From JACMIU01 sp043763605 (GTDB lineage: Bacteria > Armatimonadota > Armatimonadia > Armatimonadales > Armatimonadaceae), in assembly GCA_043763605.1 (NCBI GenBank), contig JAYULM010000092.1, forward strand, positions 1 through 64,000: a stretch of 64,000 bases of DNA, read 5' to 3'. Shown piece by piece: positions 24,940 to 34,242 of this stretch; positions within the stretch are counted from its first letter, which is position 1, and each line of letters opens with the position of its first letter. The position numbers and the translations under genes are program-made. Under the pieces are notes generated by a model. That model did not search any database and had not been told where the DNA came from. It worked only from the letters and a program-made list of their open reading frames with translations.

Positions 24940-27939
24940 GTGATAAATGACAGTAATCAAGTGCGGGGGGCGTCGAACGCCACTAAAAAAACAAGATTCA
25001 CGACGGAGCAGGGGCGGGCGATTGCCGCGCGAGTTGACGTTGACGCGTGCCTTCTCGCGCCGCCTGGCTCAGGGAAAACCCGCACCGCGGCGGGGCGCGT
25101 CGCCTACTTGATTAAGAAAGGCGGACTCTCCACTCGCAACATCGTGTGCGTGACCTACACGGAGTCGGCAGCCGCCAATCTAAAGGGGCGTATCTTAACC
25201 CTGATCCGTGAGAAGTGCGGACCCGACATGCTCGGGCTCGCCGATCTCCAAATCGGGACATTCCATAAAATCGCGCTCGAATGGTTGCGACGATTCGTCC
25301 CTGCGTACTCGCAACACCGCGTCCTAACTGAGGCGCAACGCCGACTGCTTACACGCCGCTACTTCACCGAGATCGGGATCGGGCGGGTGGAGCGAATCGA
25401 GGGGCGCGGTAAGCGCACCAAAACATACTACCTGACCGAGGACCCCAACGACGTGCGTCTATTTTTGGATGCCAGCGATCTGATACGCGGCGAGCGCATC
25501 GCACCCGCCCGATTACCCGTGGGCTTGCGCGGCGCGTATCAGGGATACCTGAGGTTGCTAGACGAGAAACGCCTGTTCGACTACGCCCAGATCCTTACCG
25601 AAACGCACGCTGCACTCTGCGACGCGGAAGGGAACTCCGCACGCCTCGCCTTACAGAAATATGTATCCGAAACCGTCAAACAGATGCTCGTTGACGAGAT
25701 GCAGGACTGCGCCCCTATACTAGTATCCATCCTCAGCCGTATCCGCACTCTTGGTGCCCGCCTCTGGGCTGTAGGCGATGTCCGTCAAGCAATCATGGGA
25801 TTTCAGGGCGGCCATCCGCGTTCCCTCGCTGACTTCACTCGAAGGTATCAAGGTGCCGAAAGTTTCGCATTGACGGAAAGTTTCCGCCTTAGCCCAACGA
25901 TCGCGGATGCCGCCGCCTCGTTGCTTCCCGATATGGGCGTCGGCTCGCTGACTGAGGATGCTGACGCGGGTAGGATTTACGCGGTGGGTCACCACTGTTC
26001 CGAGTATGGCGACCTCGCCGCGGTAGTGCTACCATCTGTCGGGGAGCAAGATAATTGGGGTGCCAAGCGGTTTCGCGCCCTGCACGGGACGCCCTTCATA
26101 CACGAGCGTGACGACGCCCCAATGGGGTTGCACTGGTCCGACATGGCGGTTCTGGTACGACGACGCGAAACCGCCCGCCGCGTTGCCGCCGCACTTCGGG
26201 ACCAAGGGATTCCCGTATACCTTCACGGGGCGGAGCACCTATTGGAATCCGATGAGGCTAACGCTATCGCTGTGCTTTACGAAAATTTGTCGGGAAAAGC
26301 GAGCGTCGATGCGGTCCGTGCCGCCTTTGGCAAAGCGAACATTGGGATCGACGGCGATAAAGTGAACATCGGTATCACCCATCTTGACGGGGTTCGAGCC
26401 GAAGCGGAGGCCGAGCCTGGCAAGCCAGTGTGTCTTATCCGAATCCTGTATGACGCTCTCGGTGCCATGGGTTTTGAGGAACGCCGAATTCCCTACCATG
26501 CGGGCGGGGAATCGGAGAACGGTGGGCCTGGTAGGCGCGAACTGGTCATGCACAACATCGCCCGCGTGACACGTGCGGCGCAGGATTACCAGGATGTAAA
26601 CCACCTGCTCGCCCCAGCCACTCTGAAGTTCGCCGACTTTGCGGGGTGGCTCCGACACCAAGCACCTATCGACTACGCCGACTCTGGTGGTAGCGGCACC
26701 TCGAGTGATTTGGTCGGCGGTGTCGTTCCTGATGCGGTTCATGTCCTCACCCTTCACCGCGCAAAAGCGACTGAATATCCTGTGGTTTGGATTCCTGATG
26801 TGTCAGACGGCGAGTTGCCGATCGCTACGTGGCCGCAAAAGGCACCCATCTGGCAGTTGCTTTCACACAAAACCGTCCGTGCGTCGCACCGATTCGACGG
26901 AACCCAGGCAGAGGAAACCCGACTATTTTTCGTCGGAGTGACTCGCGCCATGCGGTACCTTTTTCTGACCGCCCCTGCCGCCCTCCCGAAGGGCGAACGC
27001 TTGTTACCGCCCTCCCCGCTCTTGAAGCATATGCAGGCACGCACAGACTTCGTCACTGACCCAAGCATTCAGCCTCGTGTGGCAACCGAGGAGAAACAGA
27101 CCGCACCGCACCGTCAGCACGCTCACGGGAGTGCTGACGGACAACTATCGGGGGCGATCACACAGACTCCCTCCGAGCTTTTTGTTTTTTTTAATTGTCC
27201 GTACCAATGGAGATTGCGGGTCGGCTTTGGATTTCCCCCGCCCGCAGTTGAGACGATGGGGCATCCTGATTCTATTCATTCCGCGATCCGTGAATATCAC
27301 GAGCGTGTCTTACGCGGCGAACTCCCGACAGGTAATGCCATGTCTGACACGGAGTTGGGGGAGCTGTCCGAGGAACTGGTCGCACGCCACCACCACGCTC
27401 CTTTCGCGCCAAACAAGTTGCGTCCGATCTTGAGGGCGGCCGCACTGCGCAAGGTCGGGTCTTACATCAGGGAGTACGGCAACAGGGATGTCTCACTCGG
27501 CGAAACGGTGGAGTCCGTCGAGCAGTCGATCTTGGCGTCCGTGAGTGGAGTGAACGTAGTCGGTCGCTACGACGTTAGCAGTATTGACGCCGAAGGACGA
27601 CCGATTTTGGACGACCTAAAAACCTCGCCAGCGGCGGTCCGACGCGACCCCGACTTGCTGGTAGCACGAGCCTACGCACTGGGTTATGAGGCTTTGACAG
27701 GACGGTTACCTGTGCGGGTAGGCACCCGCGCGGTAGGTGCTTCCGCCGAAAACTACCGTTTTCTTGAAATGGACGAGGTGATAGCAGAGGATATGAGATT
27801 GCGGATCATTGACGCTGGACGCGCGATCTCGCTGAACGTACTCCCCGCGCGTCCTGCAGAAGGGAGGCGCACTTGCGCAGGTTGTGACCCCGCAGCACTT
27901 TGTTTTAACTCGCGTCGTTATAAAGCTCGCTCGGGTTAA
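24940..27939 (+). CDS. UvrD-type helicase fused to a Fe-S PD-(D/E)xK nuclease
   Basis: A 999-residue protein, GTG start. The SF1A helicase has Walker A PPGSGKT (41-47), Walker B VDEMQD near 251, SFRLSP near 313, TLHRAKATEYPVVWIPDVSDGELP near 602, and FFVGVTRAMRYLF near 660. Its C-terminal third is a RecB/Cas4-like nuclease: YDVSS ... ILDDLKTS supplies the D...DxK core. A Cys in FNCPYQW and three in CAGCDPAALC near the end would hold a 4Fe-4S cluster, as in AddB and Cas4. It resembles one-chain AddAB-like enzymes found in defence contexts. DNA end processing or phage DNA degradation is a reasonable inference. It is not the housekeeping UvrD because of the nuclease tail. Confidence 0.85.
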   Translation: MINDSNQVRGASNATKKTRFTTEQGRAIAARVDVDACLLAPPGSGKTRTAAGRVAYLIKKGGLSTRNIVCVTYTESAAANLKGRILTLIREKCGPDMLGLADLQIGTFHKIALEWLRRFVPAYSQHRVLTEAQRRLLTRRYFTEIGIGRVERIEGRGKRTKTYYLTEDPNDVRLFLDASDLIRGERIAPARLPVGLRGAYQGYLRLLDEKRLFDYAQILTETHAALCDAEGNSARLALQKYVSETVKQMLVDEMQDCAPILVSILSRIRTLGARLWAVGDVRQAIMGFQGGHPRSLADFTRRYQGAESFALTESFRLSPTIADAAASLLPDMGVGSLTEDADAGRIYAVGHHCSEYGDLAAVVLPSVGEQDNWGAKRFRALHGTPFIHERDDAPMGLHWSDMAVLVRRRETARRVAAALRDQGIPVYLHGAEHLLESDEANAIAVLYENLSGKASVDAVRAAFGKANIGIDGDKVNIGITHLDGVRAEAEAEPGKPVCLIRILYDALGAMGFEERRIPYHAGGESENGGPGRRELVMHNIARVTRAAQDYQDVNHLLAPATLKFADFAGWLRHQAPIDYADSGGSGTSSDLVGGVVPDAVHVLTLHRAKATEYPVVWIPDVSDGELPIATWPQKAPIWQLLSHKTVRASHRFDGTQAEETRLFFVGVTRAMRYLFLTAPAALPKGERLLPPSPLLKHMQARTDFVTDPSIQPRVATEEKQTAPHRQHAHGSADGQLSGAITQTPSELFVFFNCPYQWRLRVGFGFPPPAVETMGHPDSIHSAIREYHERVLRGELPTGNAMSDTELGELSEELVARHHHAPFAPNKLRPILRAAALRKVGSYIREYGNRDVSLGETVESVEQSILASVSGVNVVGRYDVSSIDAEGRPILDDLKTSPAAVRRDPDLLVARAYALGYEALTGRLPVRVGTRAVGASAENYRFLEMDEVIAEDMRLRIIDAGRAISLNVLPARPAEGRRTCAGCDPAALCFNSRRYKARSG

Positions 27940-27951
27940 GCAATACAGATC

Positions 27952-28212
27952 ATGAGGGTGTGGCATATGCTACAAAGACGGGTTGGGACGGTAGACAGTG
28001 TATTTTTTCTCGCGTCGACTGCGGGGAAATTTGCCGAGATCGGGATCGAAGATAGCGAGACGGCGGTGATAGTAGAGGCGGAAAATGGCGAGGTACCGCA
28101 GAATGTAATACGACGCGTACCGCCCCCCAGTAATCTACGAAGGGAACACTCGAACAGTACAACGGTTGTTTGCAAAGGATGGTTGCCATGCCCTGTGGGG
28201 AAGCAAACATAG
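27952..28212 (+). CDS. Possible small hypothetical protein
   Basis: An 86-codon frame begins 12 bases after the helicase-nuclease stop, a spacing typical of an operon. Residues 8-50 look like a plausible beta-rich small domain (GTVDSVFFLASTAGKFAEIG; ETAVIVEAENGEV), but I recognise no family, and the rest looks non-coding. It converges with the Argonaute gene. Confidence 0.3.
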   Translation: MRVWHMLQRRVGTVDSVFFLASTAGKFAEIGIEDSETAVIVEAENGEVPQNVIRRVPPPSNLRREHSNSTTVVCKGWLPCPVGKQT

Positions 28213-28291
28213 GCGACGCGACCCACTGCCTGCAACTTGATGCCACCCGATCGCCGAACTTTCGGAGTCGGGAGAACTCAAAGAAAGGCAT

Positions 28292-29764
28292 CTACATAAA
28301 GAAACGGAACTGAAATTGCTGCGAACCAAGGTGCGGTAAACGCTTAAGGGTTCGCGCGAGTGTCCGAGCATAGTTCAAGGTAACAGGCATGCGGTCATAC
28401 AGGGCGTCGTTGTTAAAGTCCATCTTTGTCAGTCCGACAAGCCATCGACTTGCTTCGTCCCAATCACCATGCCCCGCAAACCGTTTCAGGAGCAGGGGGG
28501 AAGGAATGCCCTTGCCCTCTTTGTAGTAGTCCTGCCCGCCCGCGACGCCAGGTGCGTTACCCTGTGTCCACAACAGTATCTCGCTTCCCCCAAGATGGAT
28601 GTAGGTACCGCGCAGGCACGGATAGTTGTTGGCGTGGAGGCGTTTGTCAGCCTGCGGCATGGGTTCCATAAGCACACCCTTCCACGGCGAATCCTGCTGA
28701 ACCTGTAACAATTCCACTTCCTCGGCTCCGCTCCACGCGTCGAAACATCCCTCGATTTCTTCGTCCGTGAAATGCGTCGTTTTGTGAACCGCAACGCGCT
28801 TCGGCGGGCGGCCGTCGTGCCGCTTTTGGTAAAGTGCCAAACTGCGGGCCATGACACGGCGCATCTCATTCCGATCTAGGAACGGGTTATCTTGCTCTAC
28901 GTGCGGATCGGCGGTGTCGTAGGCTAGGAACTCTAGTCCCGTGCCGTCAGAATCGAACACCTGGCTACAGCAGGTGACGAATTGTTGTTGCCCAGTTTTC
29001 GGTGGGCGTACCGCGTAACTGAGTCCGACGTAAGCCATGTCGGGATCAGTATTCGCCAATTTCCAGGGAACCCCACCCGCCTTGCAATAGATCGCGATGC
29101 TCAGACGCCACATGACGCTGGCTCGACAATGGTAATTCAGAGCCGACTGTTCGCGTATGATTTGCGACGGTACCCCGCGCGTCGCCGTTACTGCTTTAAT
29201 GTAATCGTGCAGATCAAAATCCTCACTTGCAGCTTTCCCATCGAATCCTGCCTGCCAGGAGTCGGGTAGCAGGATCATAACTAGGTCGAACTCGCTACGA
29301 TTGGCTTGAAGGAGCGTCAATGCCCGCTTCACTCGTTCCGCAAGCTCGGTATGTGTTTTTTTTGAGGACGCTATCACCGCCGTAGTATCCTGAGGCAGTT
29401 CGACATTCACCCCACTCCCCTCCGCCCGTACGACCCGCAGGCCGAAGATGCGAGAAAACCCGATGTATTCGACCAGATACTGCTTGCGCTCGCGGGGGAA
29501 GTGTTTCCTCTCGAACTCTCGGAGCAGGTTGTCCAGCTTGCCAGACATCCCGTACGGGTATATCGTCGCAACGCGGATGGGATCGAACACCTGATACAGC
29601 ATCGAACGGCTGTAAGGACCGAACTGCAATAGCCCTTTCAAAGGATGGACATGTTGGTCGTCCTTCCGTTCAGGGTGAAAGGTCAACTTAGGCTCTTGGA
29701 CTAGTCGGTATGCGGGGAACGATTTATTCGGCGGGGACGAGGCAACATTTGTCAAATCTGTCAT
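28292..29764 (-). CDS. Short prokaryotic Argonaute (MID-PIWI)
   Basis: A 490-residue short pAgo with MID and PIWI domains only. The N and PAZ domains are absent, as usual for short Agos. Landmarks are the MID region QIIREQSALNYHCRASVMWRLSIAIYCKAGGVPWKL and the PIWI strand DMAYVGLSYAV, where the first catalytic Asp of slicer Agos is replaced. A later strand reads PKRVAVHKTTHFTDEEI and the C-terminus ends in -QFRFFM. It is therefore a guide-directed target sensor and not a nuclease. The start overlaps the stop of the SIR2-APAZ gene by 4 bases, the standard SPARSA arrangement. Confidence 0.92.
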   Translation of the reverse strand: MTDLTNVASSPPNKSFPAYRLVQEPKLTFHPERKDDQHVHPLKGLLQFGPYSRSMLYQVFDPIRVATIYPYGMSGKLDNLLREFERKHFPRERKQYLVEYIGFSRIFGLRVVRAEGSGVNVELPQDTTAVIASSKKTHTELAERVKRALTLLQANRSEFDLVMILLPDSWQAGFDGKAASEDFDLHDYIKAVTATRGVPSQIIREQSALNYHCRASVMWRLSIAIYCKAGGVPWKLANTDPDMAYVGLSYAVRPPKTGQQQFVTCCSQVFDSDGTGLEFLAYDTADPHVEQDNPFLDRNEMRRVMARSLALYQKRHDGRPPKRVAVHKTTHFTDEEIEGCFDAWSGAEEVELLQVQQDSPWKGVLMEPMPQADKRLHANNYPCLRGTYIHLGGSEILLWTQGNAPGVAGGQDYYKEGKGIPSPLLLKRFAGHGDWDEASRWLVGLTKMDFNNDALYDRMPVTLNYARTLARTLKRLPHLGSQQFQFRFFM

Positions 29765-31494
29765 CGGGATACCTCCTTAAGGCTCGAACCGACTTTGCGC
29801 GAGATAGTGAATGCGGCGTCGATGCCGTCGCCTATACCGAACGCGGAGATAGTGGATTCGGATGAGTCGGGAACCACAGCGGCCACCCAGCCGAGGAAAA
29901 CCTCGTGCCATTTGGCGTTGTGTCGTGCAGCGGTGCGGTTACGGACAAAGTCTTTGACTTCCTGAGGGGGGTCCTCATCGTCGCGCCGCTCGAACCAGAT
30001 GGACGGGTCTATCAAAAGCCAGAACCGACCGACGCGATGATCCAACCGAATGCGGATAGCCTCCGCCCATTGGTAGCGTGCGACGCCGACTTGCCCGATC
30101 AGTTGCCCCCCCGTTGCAGCCCGAAGTTGATTGAAAACGGGGTCCTTTGAACGCTTCGGGTCCACCATGATCATGTAATCAGGACCGCGGCGTTCCACTA
30201 GGAATGGGCGCTCACGCCGAAGTGCTGCGGTGAGTGCGTCGTAGAGCAACCCGTGCTCTGCCGATTCAAAACTGAGTCGTGCCTCCTCGACAGGGTGCAA
30301 GTCGAAACTATCTATGTGGTGCCCGCCGAACGCTTTCCTCACCTCCGCGTCCTTACCGAAACAAATTACCCCTTGGGTGCGACGAACAGCGATGACTTGG
30401 TTCCCCGCCGCCTGTACTGCTTCGCGCACCTGCTTCGTCCCCCCTATTTTGCACCGCACTAGACGGCACACTGTCGGAGACGCGGTAATGGGAAGGGCAT
30501 TCAGACGTATGACTGGGGTGGTACCTGTAAGTGCGGGGAGTGGTGCGGGCGTGAGCCGCTCGGGTTTCCTCCCGATATAGTCGAGCCGTTCCAGCGGAAT
30601 ATCTGGTGTCTGGCTTACAACGTCACCGAGCAACTCGTCGAATGTGTCCACCTCCACTATATGCGCGTCGACGCCCGCCGAACTAGCACGTTCAATCAAC
30701 TCTTTTACTTTTGGGAGGACAGGGGTATTCGGTCGTGCGAACCAGAACAGCCCATTCGGGTACCCACGCCCGCCGTCAATGGCTTGCTCCAACGCTTCCA
30801 TGATCGAATGATCCCGACCAGAGTAGCCGCAAACCGCTAATCCGAACCGCTTACATCCCTCAACGAGGCCATACCGCATGGTTTCGTCCTGCTTCTGTAA
30901 CTCGCTGGTGGTGTTTTTTAAGCGCCGCGAGCGAAAGTCCCCGTGCATCTTCACGACGAGTGGAAATCGTCCCTCATTCATCGCCTCGACGGCGCGACTC
31001 GGCTCGCCCAGATCGGCCAACACCAAATCGCCGCTACTCCTATGAAGGGGTAGAAAGGCGTCCTCTATCATCGTGTCAAAATTGGTAGTCCAAACCATAC
31101 GAGCCTTGTCCTCCTTGAGTAGGATGGCCAACGCCCTGTGTCCGAAGGACGGTTCGCCGACCTTGATCATCCTGTTGATGTAGTTGCGTCGGTCGGCCTC
31201 GGCGGGATAGGATTCCTCGAAGTAGTGGGAATACTCCGCTTCCCCGTCGAAAGGCGGGTATCCGCCCGCTTCGTCGAAATATGCCTGTATTTTAGCCTTG
31301 AAGTTCTCATCGGCGAGTGAGGGACAAGACTGAATCGCCACGCGCTTTTTCGAGCAGTAGATGGCACGTTTGAACTCCCAGATCATGCTGTAGGCGGTAA
31401 TGATCCCCGCTGACGCGGAAGCCCCCGCACCCAAAAACCACATCACCGTCGGTGCGCGGAGTGCGTATACTCGCAGGAACTGGTCAATCTTCAT
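29761..31494 (-). CDS. SIR2-APAZ effector of a SPARSA system
   Basis: A 577-residue protein from Met 31494; the frame is open to Met 31581, but the extra 29 residues are unlike the family. The N-terminal SIR2 NADase has GAGAS (22-26), TTNFD (136-140, with N138 and D140) and HGD (H184 catalytic). The C-terminal half (about 285-577) is the APAZ domain, which takes the place of the Ago N-domain and holds the guide-target duplex. In characterised SPARSA systems, guide-directed recognition of invader nucleic acid activates SIR2 to deplete NAD+ and abort infection. It is encoded upstream of, and coupled to, the short Ago. Confidence 0.92.
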   Translation of the reverse strand: MKIDQFLRVYALRAPTVMWFLGAGASASAGIITAYSMIWEFKRAIYCSKKRVAIQSCPSLADENFKAKIQAYFDEAGGYPPFDGEAEYSHYFEESYPAEADRRNYINRMIKVGEPSFGHRALAILLKEDKARMVWTTNFDTMIEDAFLPLHRSSGDLVLADLGEPSRAVEAMNEGRFPLVVKMHGDFRSRRLKNTTSELQKQDETMRYGLVEGCKRFGLAVCGYSGRDHSIMEALEQAIDGGRGYPNGLFWFARPNTPVLPKVKELIERASSAGVDAHIVEVDTFDELLGDVVSQTPDIPLERLDYIGRKPERLTPAPLPALTGTTPVIRLNALPITASPTVCRLVRCKIGGTKQVREAVQAAGNQVIAVRRTQGVICFGKDAEVRKAFGGHHIDSFDLHPVEEARLSFESAEHGLLYDALTAALRRERPFLVERRGPDYMIMVDPKRSKDPVFNQLRAATGGQLIGQVGVARYQWAEAIRIRLDHRVGRFWLLIDPSIWFERRDDEDPPQEVKDFVRNRTAARHNAKWHEVFLGWVAAVVPDSSESTISAFGIGDGIDAAFTISRKVGSSLKEVSR

Positions 31495-31945
31495 AATTCT
31501 GCTGGTCCCATCGCATGTTGCGGTTTCACGGAGGTGCTCACAAAAGTGTTCCGAAGAATTTGTGGCATCTCGATCAGTCAACGTTGTTACTACGGGGGAT
31601 ACGTGCGTTGCGGAAAGGCAGAGGGCATCCCATCTTCAACAAGGTAGACGGGTCCAGTCCATTAAAAGCGTCGCTCAAATGCAATTTTTTAGTATTTGGG
31701 TCGGACAAATCGATCACAGGCACTTTGAACTAATTACGCCCCGACGTAGGCCTGCTCACGCAGATCGTACGACGGGGCGCAATCAATACTCTTCGGGATC
31801 AACGACGCGCGGTAATCGTTTCGCTACCGCTCGCGAGGGACAGCCTTCGACCCAGTCCTATACGGTGTCGAATCGAGCAACGCCAGAGAACTTAAAGTAA
31901 TTTTTCTAGCTGGTTAGAGTTCCACCGAAAGCCCCAAAAAATGCG
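31495..31945. other. Intergenic region upstream of SPARSA, no gene seen
   Basis: This 450-base stretch contains only short frames without a family match. It must hold the SPARSA promoter on the minus strand, but no strong -35/-10 pair stands out. The run between 31700 and 31945 is more AT-rich than its surroundings. Confidence 0.4.
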
Positions 31946-31975
31946 GAAATTTTTGACACCCGACTATAAGGCATA
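31946..31975 (+). repeat. 30-bp direct repeat, copy 2
   Basis: Identical over 30 bases to 18219-18248, 13,727 bases away and in the same orientation. It lies 25 bases beyond the 3' end of the parB-like gene and overlaps neither a gene nor the adjacent stem-loop. Confidence 0.9.
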
Positions 31976-31977
31976 TG

Positions 31978-31996
31978 AAGCGGTGCTACCGCTTCG
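31978..31996 (-). terminator. Stem-loop after the parB-like gene
   Basis: GAAGCGGT and ACCGCTTC form a perfect 8-bp stem with a 3-base loop, 4 bases past the parB stop. On the minus strand it is not followed by a long U-tract, so termination may be weak. Confidence 0.5.
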
Positions 31997-32000
31997 GGTC

Positions 32001-33296
32001 TTAGCAAAGGTCACTAACCAAATCCCGAATCTTGATGACCAACTCGTTACGCCACCTGTATAGGCGTGCCCGTGTTTTCATGTCAGGCGGTAATACTTCA
32101 GCTTCCAGCAGATTCACTACCCGACTTAGCGCGCTCATCACAATGCCGTCGTCCTCGTTCGCCTGTTGTGATTCCCCCGCCGTTTCGTGGCGCGGCTCTT
32201 TATCGGTAGCGAATACCGCATCACTCGCGACGGGCAGGGTTGCGTCTGCATCATATAATTCTGCCTTCACCTCCGCCGTGTTCTCACGTGAGAACAAGTC
32301 CGTCGAAGTCTCCTGACCGACATCCGCTACAGGTGCATCGCCATCCACACCCTCATCTCCCAAGCCGTCATCCCAGTCTATCTCGTCCAGTTCTTCCGCA
32401 GGGGAAGGCTCAGACCGACGGGCGACGGTAGGCGATGTGGACTTAGATTCGGTGTCCGTGTTCTCACGTGAGAACACCCTCCGCTCAGCAACGGGTGCCT
32501 TCCCCGAATCGTGACGCTGTTCTGAAACCTGGCTACGTTCCGATTCGGTGGCATTCTGCTCCGCCATTAAGCGCAGACGGCGTTCTACTTCACGCACGCT
32601 CAAACGCTCTCGAACGAGAGTTCCCAGTAGATTGTTGCGATGCCTGTCGTCAATCCCCTTTGCTTGCAGAACGCGGACGGCGTGAGATTCAAGTTCAGGG
32701 TGCTCCGAAAGGAGGCTCCGCACGTAAAGGGATGCGGTGCTTAGCGTGAGGCGCCCCTGCACCCAGGTCGCGCTCTCACCGATTGCTTTAGCCAACTCAC
32801 GCACTGTGAGGCCCGATACCTCCTTATACCGTGCGACACCGTCGGCCTCTTCCAAAGGCGATAAGTCTGCACGATGGTGGTTTTCGACCAGGGCCATCGC
32901 CGCCGACTCAGCGTCCGTGACGTGATGCACCGTGCCCGCTATCGACTTCCAGCCCAGGTGTTTTACTGCAAGCCAGCGACGCTCTCCGCAGATGATTCTG
33001 TATGTGTGCCCGTCCCCAGGGCGGACGGCGATGGGGTGTAACAAGCCATTCGACTTTATAGTCTCTGCAAGGGATTGTACTTCGTCATCTTTGATGATTT
33101 TGCGGGGCTGGTTTGGGTCCCGCACTATCAGTTCCATCGATAGCGTAAGAACGGTTGCCGTCCCTTCATGCTTGACAGAAGCGGCGTCCGCGTCCTTCTC
33201 TACCATACCGTCGCCGATTGTATGCTCGCCTTCTGCGAACGGAGCGGACGCATCACCCTCAGTTACGAGCGCGGGGTCGTTTTCGTTATTCATCAT
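32001..33296 (-). CDS. ParB/Noc-family protein
   Basis: A 431-residue protein. After a 50-residue acidic tail come the ParB N-terminal CTPase fold (DPNQPRKIIKDDEVQSLAETI; ICGERRWLAVKHLG, the GERR CTP motif; ALVENHHRADLSPLEEA) and the HTH (GLTVRELAKAIGESATWVQGRL). The C-terminal 180 residues are low-complexity and acidic, with two FSRENT repeats, ending in a helical segment. No parA is adjacent, so it may be a regulator or an orphan partition protein. The gene itself contains two near-identical palindromes that look like ParB binding sites. It is monocistronic, with an XRE gene 143 bases upstream on the same strand. Confidence 0.85.
   Translation of the reverse strand: MMNNENDPALVTEGDASAPFAEGEHTIGDGMVEKDADAASVKHEGTATVLTLSMELIVRDPNQPRKIIKDDEVQSLAETIKSNGLLHPIAVRPGDGHTYRIICGERRWLAVKHLGWKSIAGTVHHVTDAESAAMALVENHHRADLSPLEEADGVARYKEVSGLTVRELAKAIGESATWVQGRLTLSTASLYVRSLLSEHPELESHAVRVLQAKGIDDRHRNNLLGTLVRERLSVREVERRLRLMAEQNATESERSQVSEQRHDSGKAPVAERRVFSRENTDTESKSTSPTVARRSEPSPAEELDEIDWDDGLGDEGVDGDAPVADVGQETSTDLFSRENTAEVKAELYDADATLPVASDAVFATDKEPRHETAGESQQANEDDGIVMSALSRVVNLLEAEVLPPDMKTRARLYRWRNELVIKIRDLVSDLC
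32279..32296. promoter_or_regulatory. CACGTG-centred palindrome, copy 1 (parS-like)
   Basis: TGTTCTCACGTGAGAACA is a perfect 18-bp palindrome within the parB-like coding sequence. It shares the CACGTG centre of chromosomal parS (TGTTTCACGTGAAACA) with one extra base per half. It encodes one of the two FSREN repeats. Confidence 0.6.
32458..32477. promoter_or_regulatory. CACGTG-centred palindrome, copy 2 (parS-like)
   Basis: GTGTTCTCACGTGAGAACAC is a perfect 20-bp palindrome, 180 bases from copy 1 and identical to it over 19 bases. I saw no third copy in the window. Confidence 0.6.
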
Positions 33297-33439
33297 CTAC
33301 CCTTCCAATAAACCACAAGATATGTGCTATATTACCACATTCGGTGTGGCGTAAACGTCGGGGTAGGTGCTTCCTGTCGCGAAGCGATACGGGTACAGGG
33401 GGGACTGCGCTTGGCAGTTGGCGATGAAAAGGTAGCGAG

Positions 33440-34018
33440 CTACTCTTCGTGTGCTTCTACCGCAACCGATAGCGCAGGGTCCTTCTTTGAAACCTCCGTC
33501 GCCCATCGGAACATCAGAAACTTGCGTAACTCGGTAGCGTTCGGGGACGACGCATCGTCATGAACGATGAATTCGTCTGGCGAGAGTGCATGGTCATGAA
33601 AGGTGAAATCCGCTCCGAGTTGCTCTACGGTATCACCGTCTCGTTGCGCAGGGTCGGGGGCGTCGATCGTGCCCCGCATGTCTTCGACCGCTTTATTGAT
33701 CAACCGAACAAGCATGAGAGTGCGAACGCGGCCTGGGTAAAGGTCCCATACCCCCTGAAGAATACGCAGAGCTTTCATATCGTCCAAGACCGCTCGCTGT
33801 GTTTCGGCCTCCTCGCCAAATAAAAACCCGACGGTACAGTTCAGGACGGTTGCGAGGCTGGGGAGATCGGCCAGAGGCACCGCGTTGCGCCCCGCCTCGT
33901 AGTCGGCATAGGTCGCGCGTGGAATACCCATCCCATCTGCGACCTGTTGCTGGGTCATTCGCAATTCGCCCCGCCGCGCCCTAATGCGTTCCACCAGCCT
34001 TTTCTTTGCGTCGCTCAT
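33440..34018 (-). CDS. XRE-family regulator with helical C-terminal domain
   Basis: A 192-residue protein from Met 34018; the open frame extends to 34135 without a better start. The N-terminal HTH (about 5-65) reads RRGELRMTQQQVADGMGIPR, then TYADYEAGRNAVPLADLPSLATVLNCTVGFLFGE. The remaining 120 residues are acidic and helical with no known sensor domain. It diverges from the serine recombinase at 34301, so it may repress that gene's promoter in the 280-base gap, in the manner of a phage or ICE repressor. Confidence 0.83.
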   Translation of the reverse strand: MSDAKKRLVERIRARRGELRMTQQQVADGMGIPRATYADYEAGRNAVPLADLPSLATVLNCTVGFLFGEEAETQRAVLDDMKALRILQGVWDLYPGRVRTLMLVRLINKAVEDMRGTIDAPDPAQRDGDTVEQLGADFTFHDHALSPDEFIVHDDASSPNATELRKFLMFRWATEVSKKDPALSVAVEAHEE

Positions 34019-34242
34019 CGAACACGAGTATAGCACGCACCAGCACGGGAGCAACTCGGTGCAAACGCGCAAAAAATAAATCCATAAATGTCGCGAAGAA
34101 CCAGGGTGTGTAGTGGCAGAGCAAGAAGACGGCAATGGCGCAACGAAAAAGCGACTGCGTTAGCCCGCACGCGCTATTTAGGTCGGATCGAAAGCTCATG
34201 ACAAACGTAATTTGCTGGTAGCAGAACGCGTTGTTGATAGCA

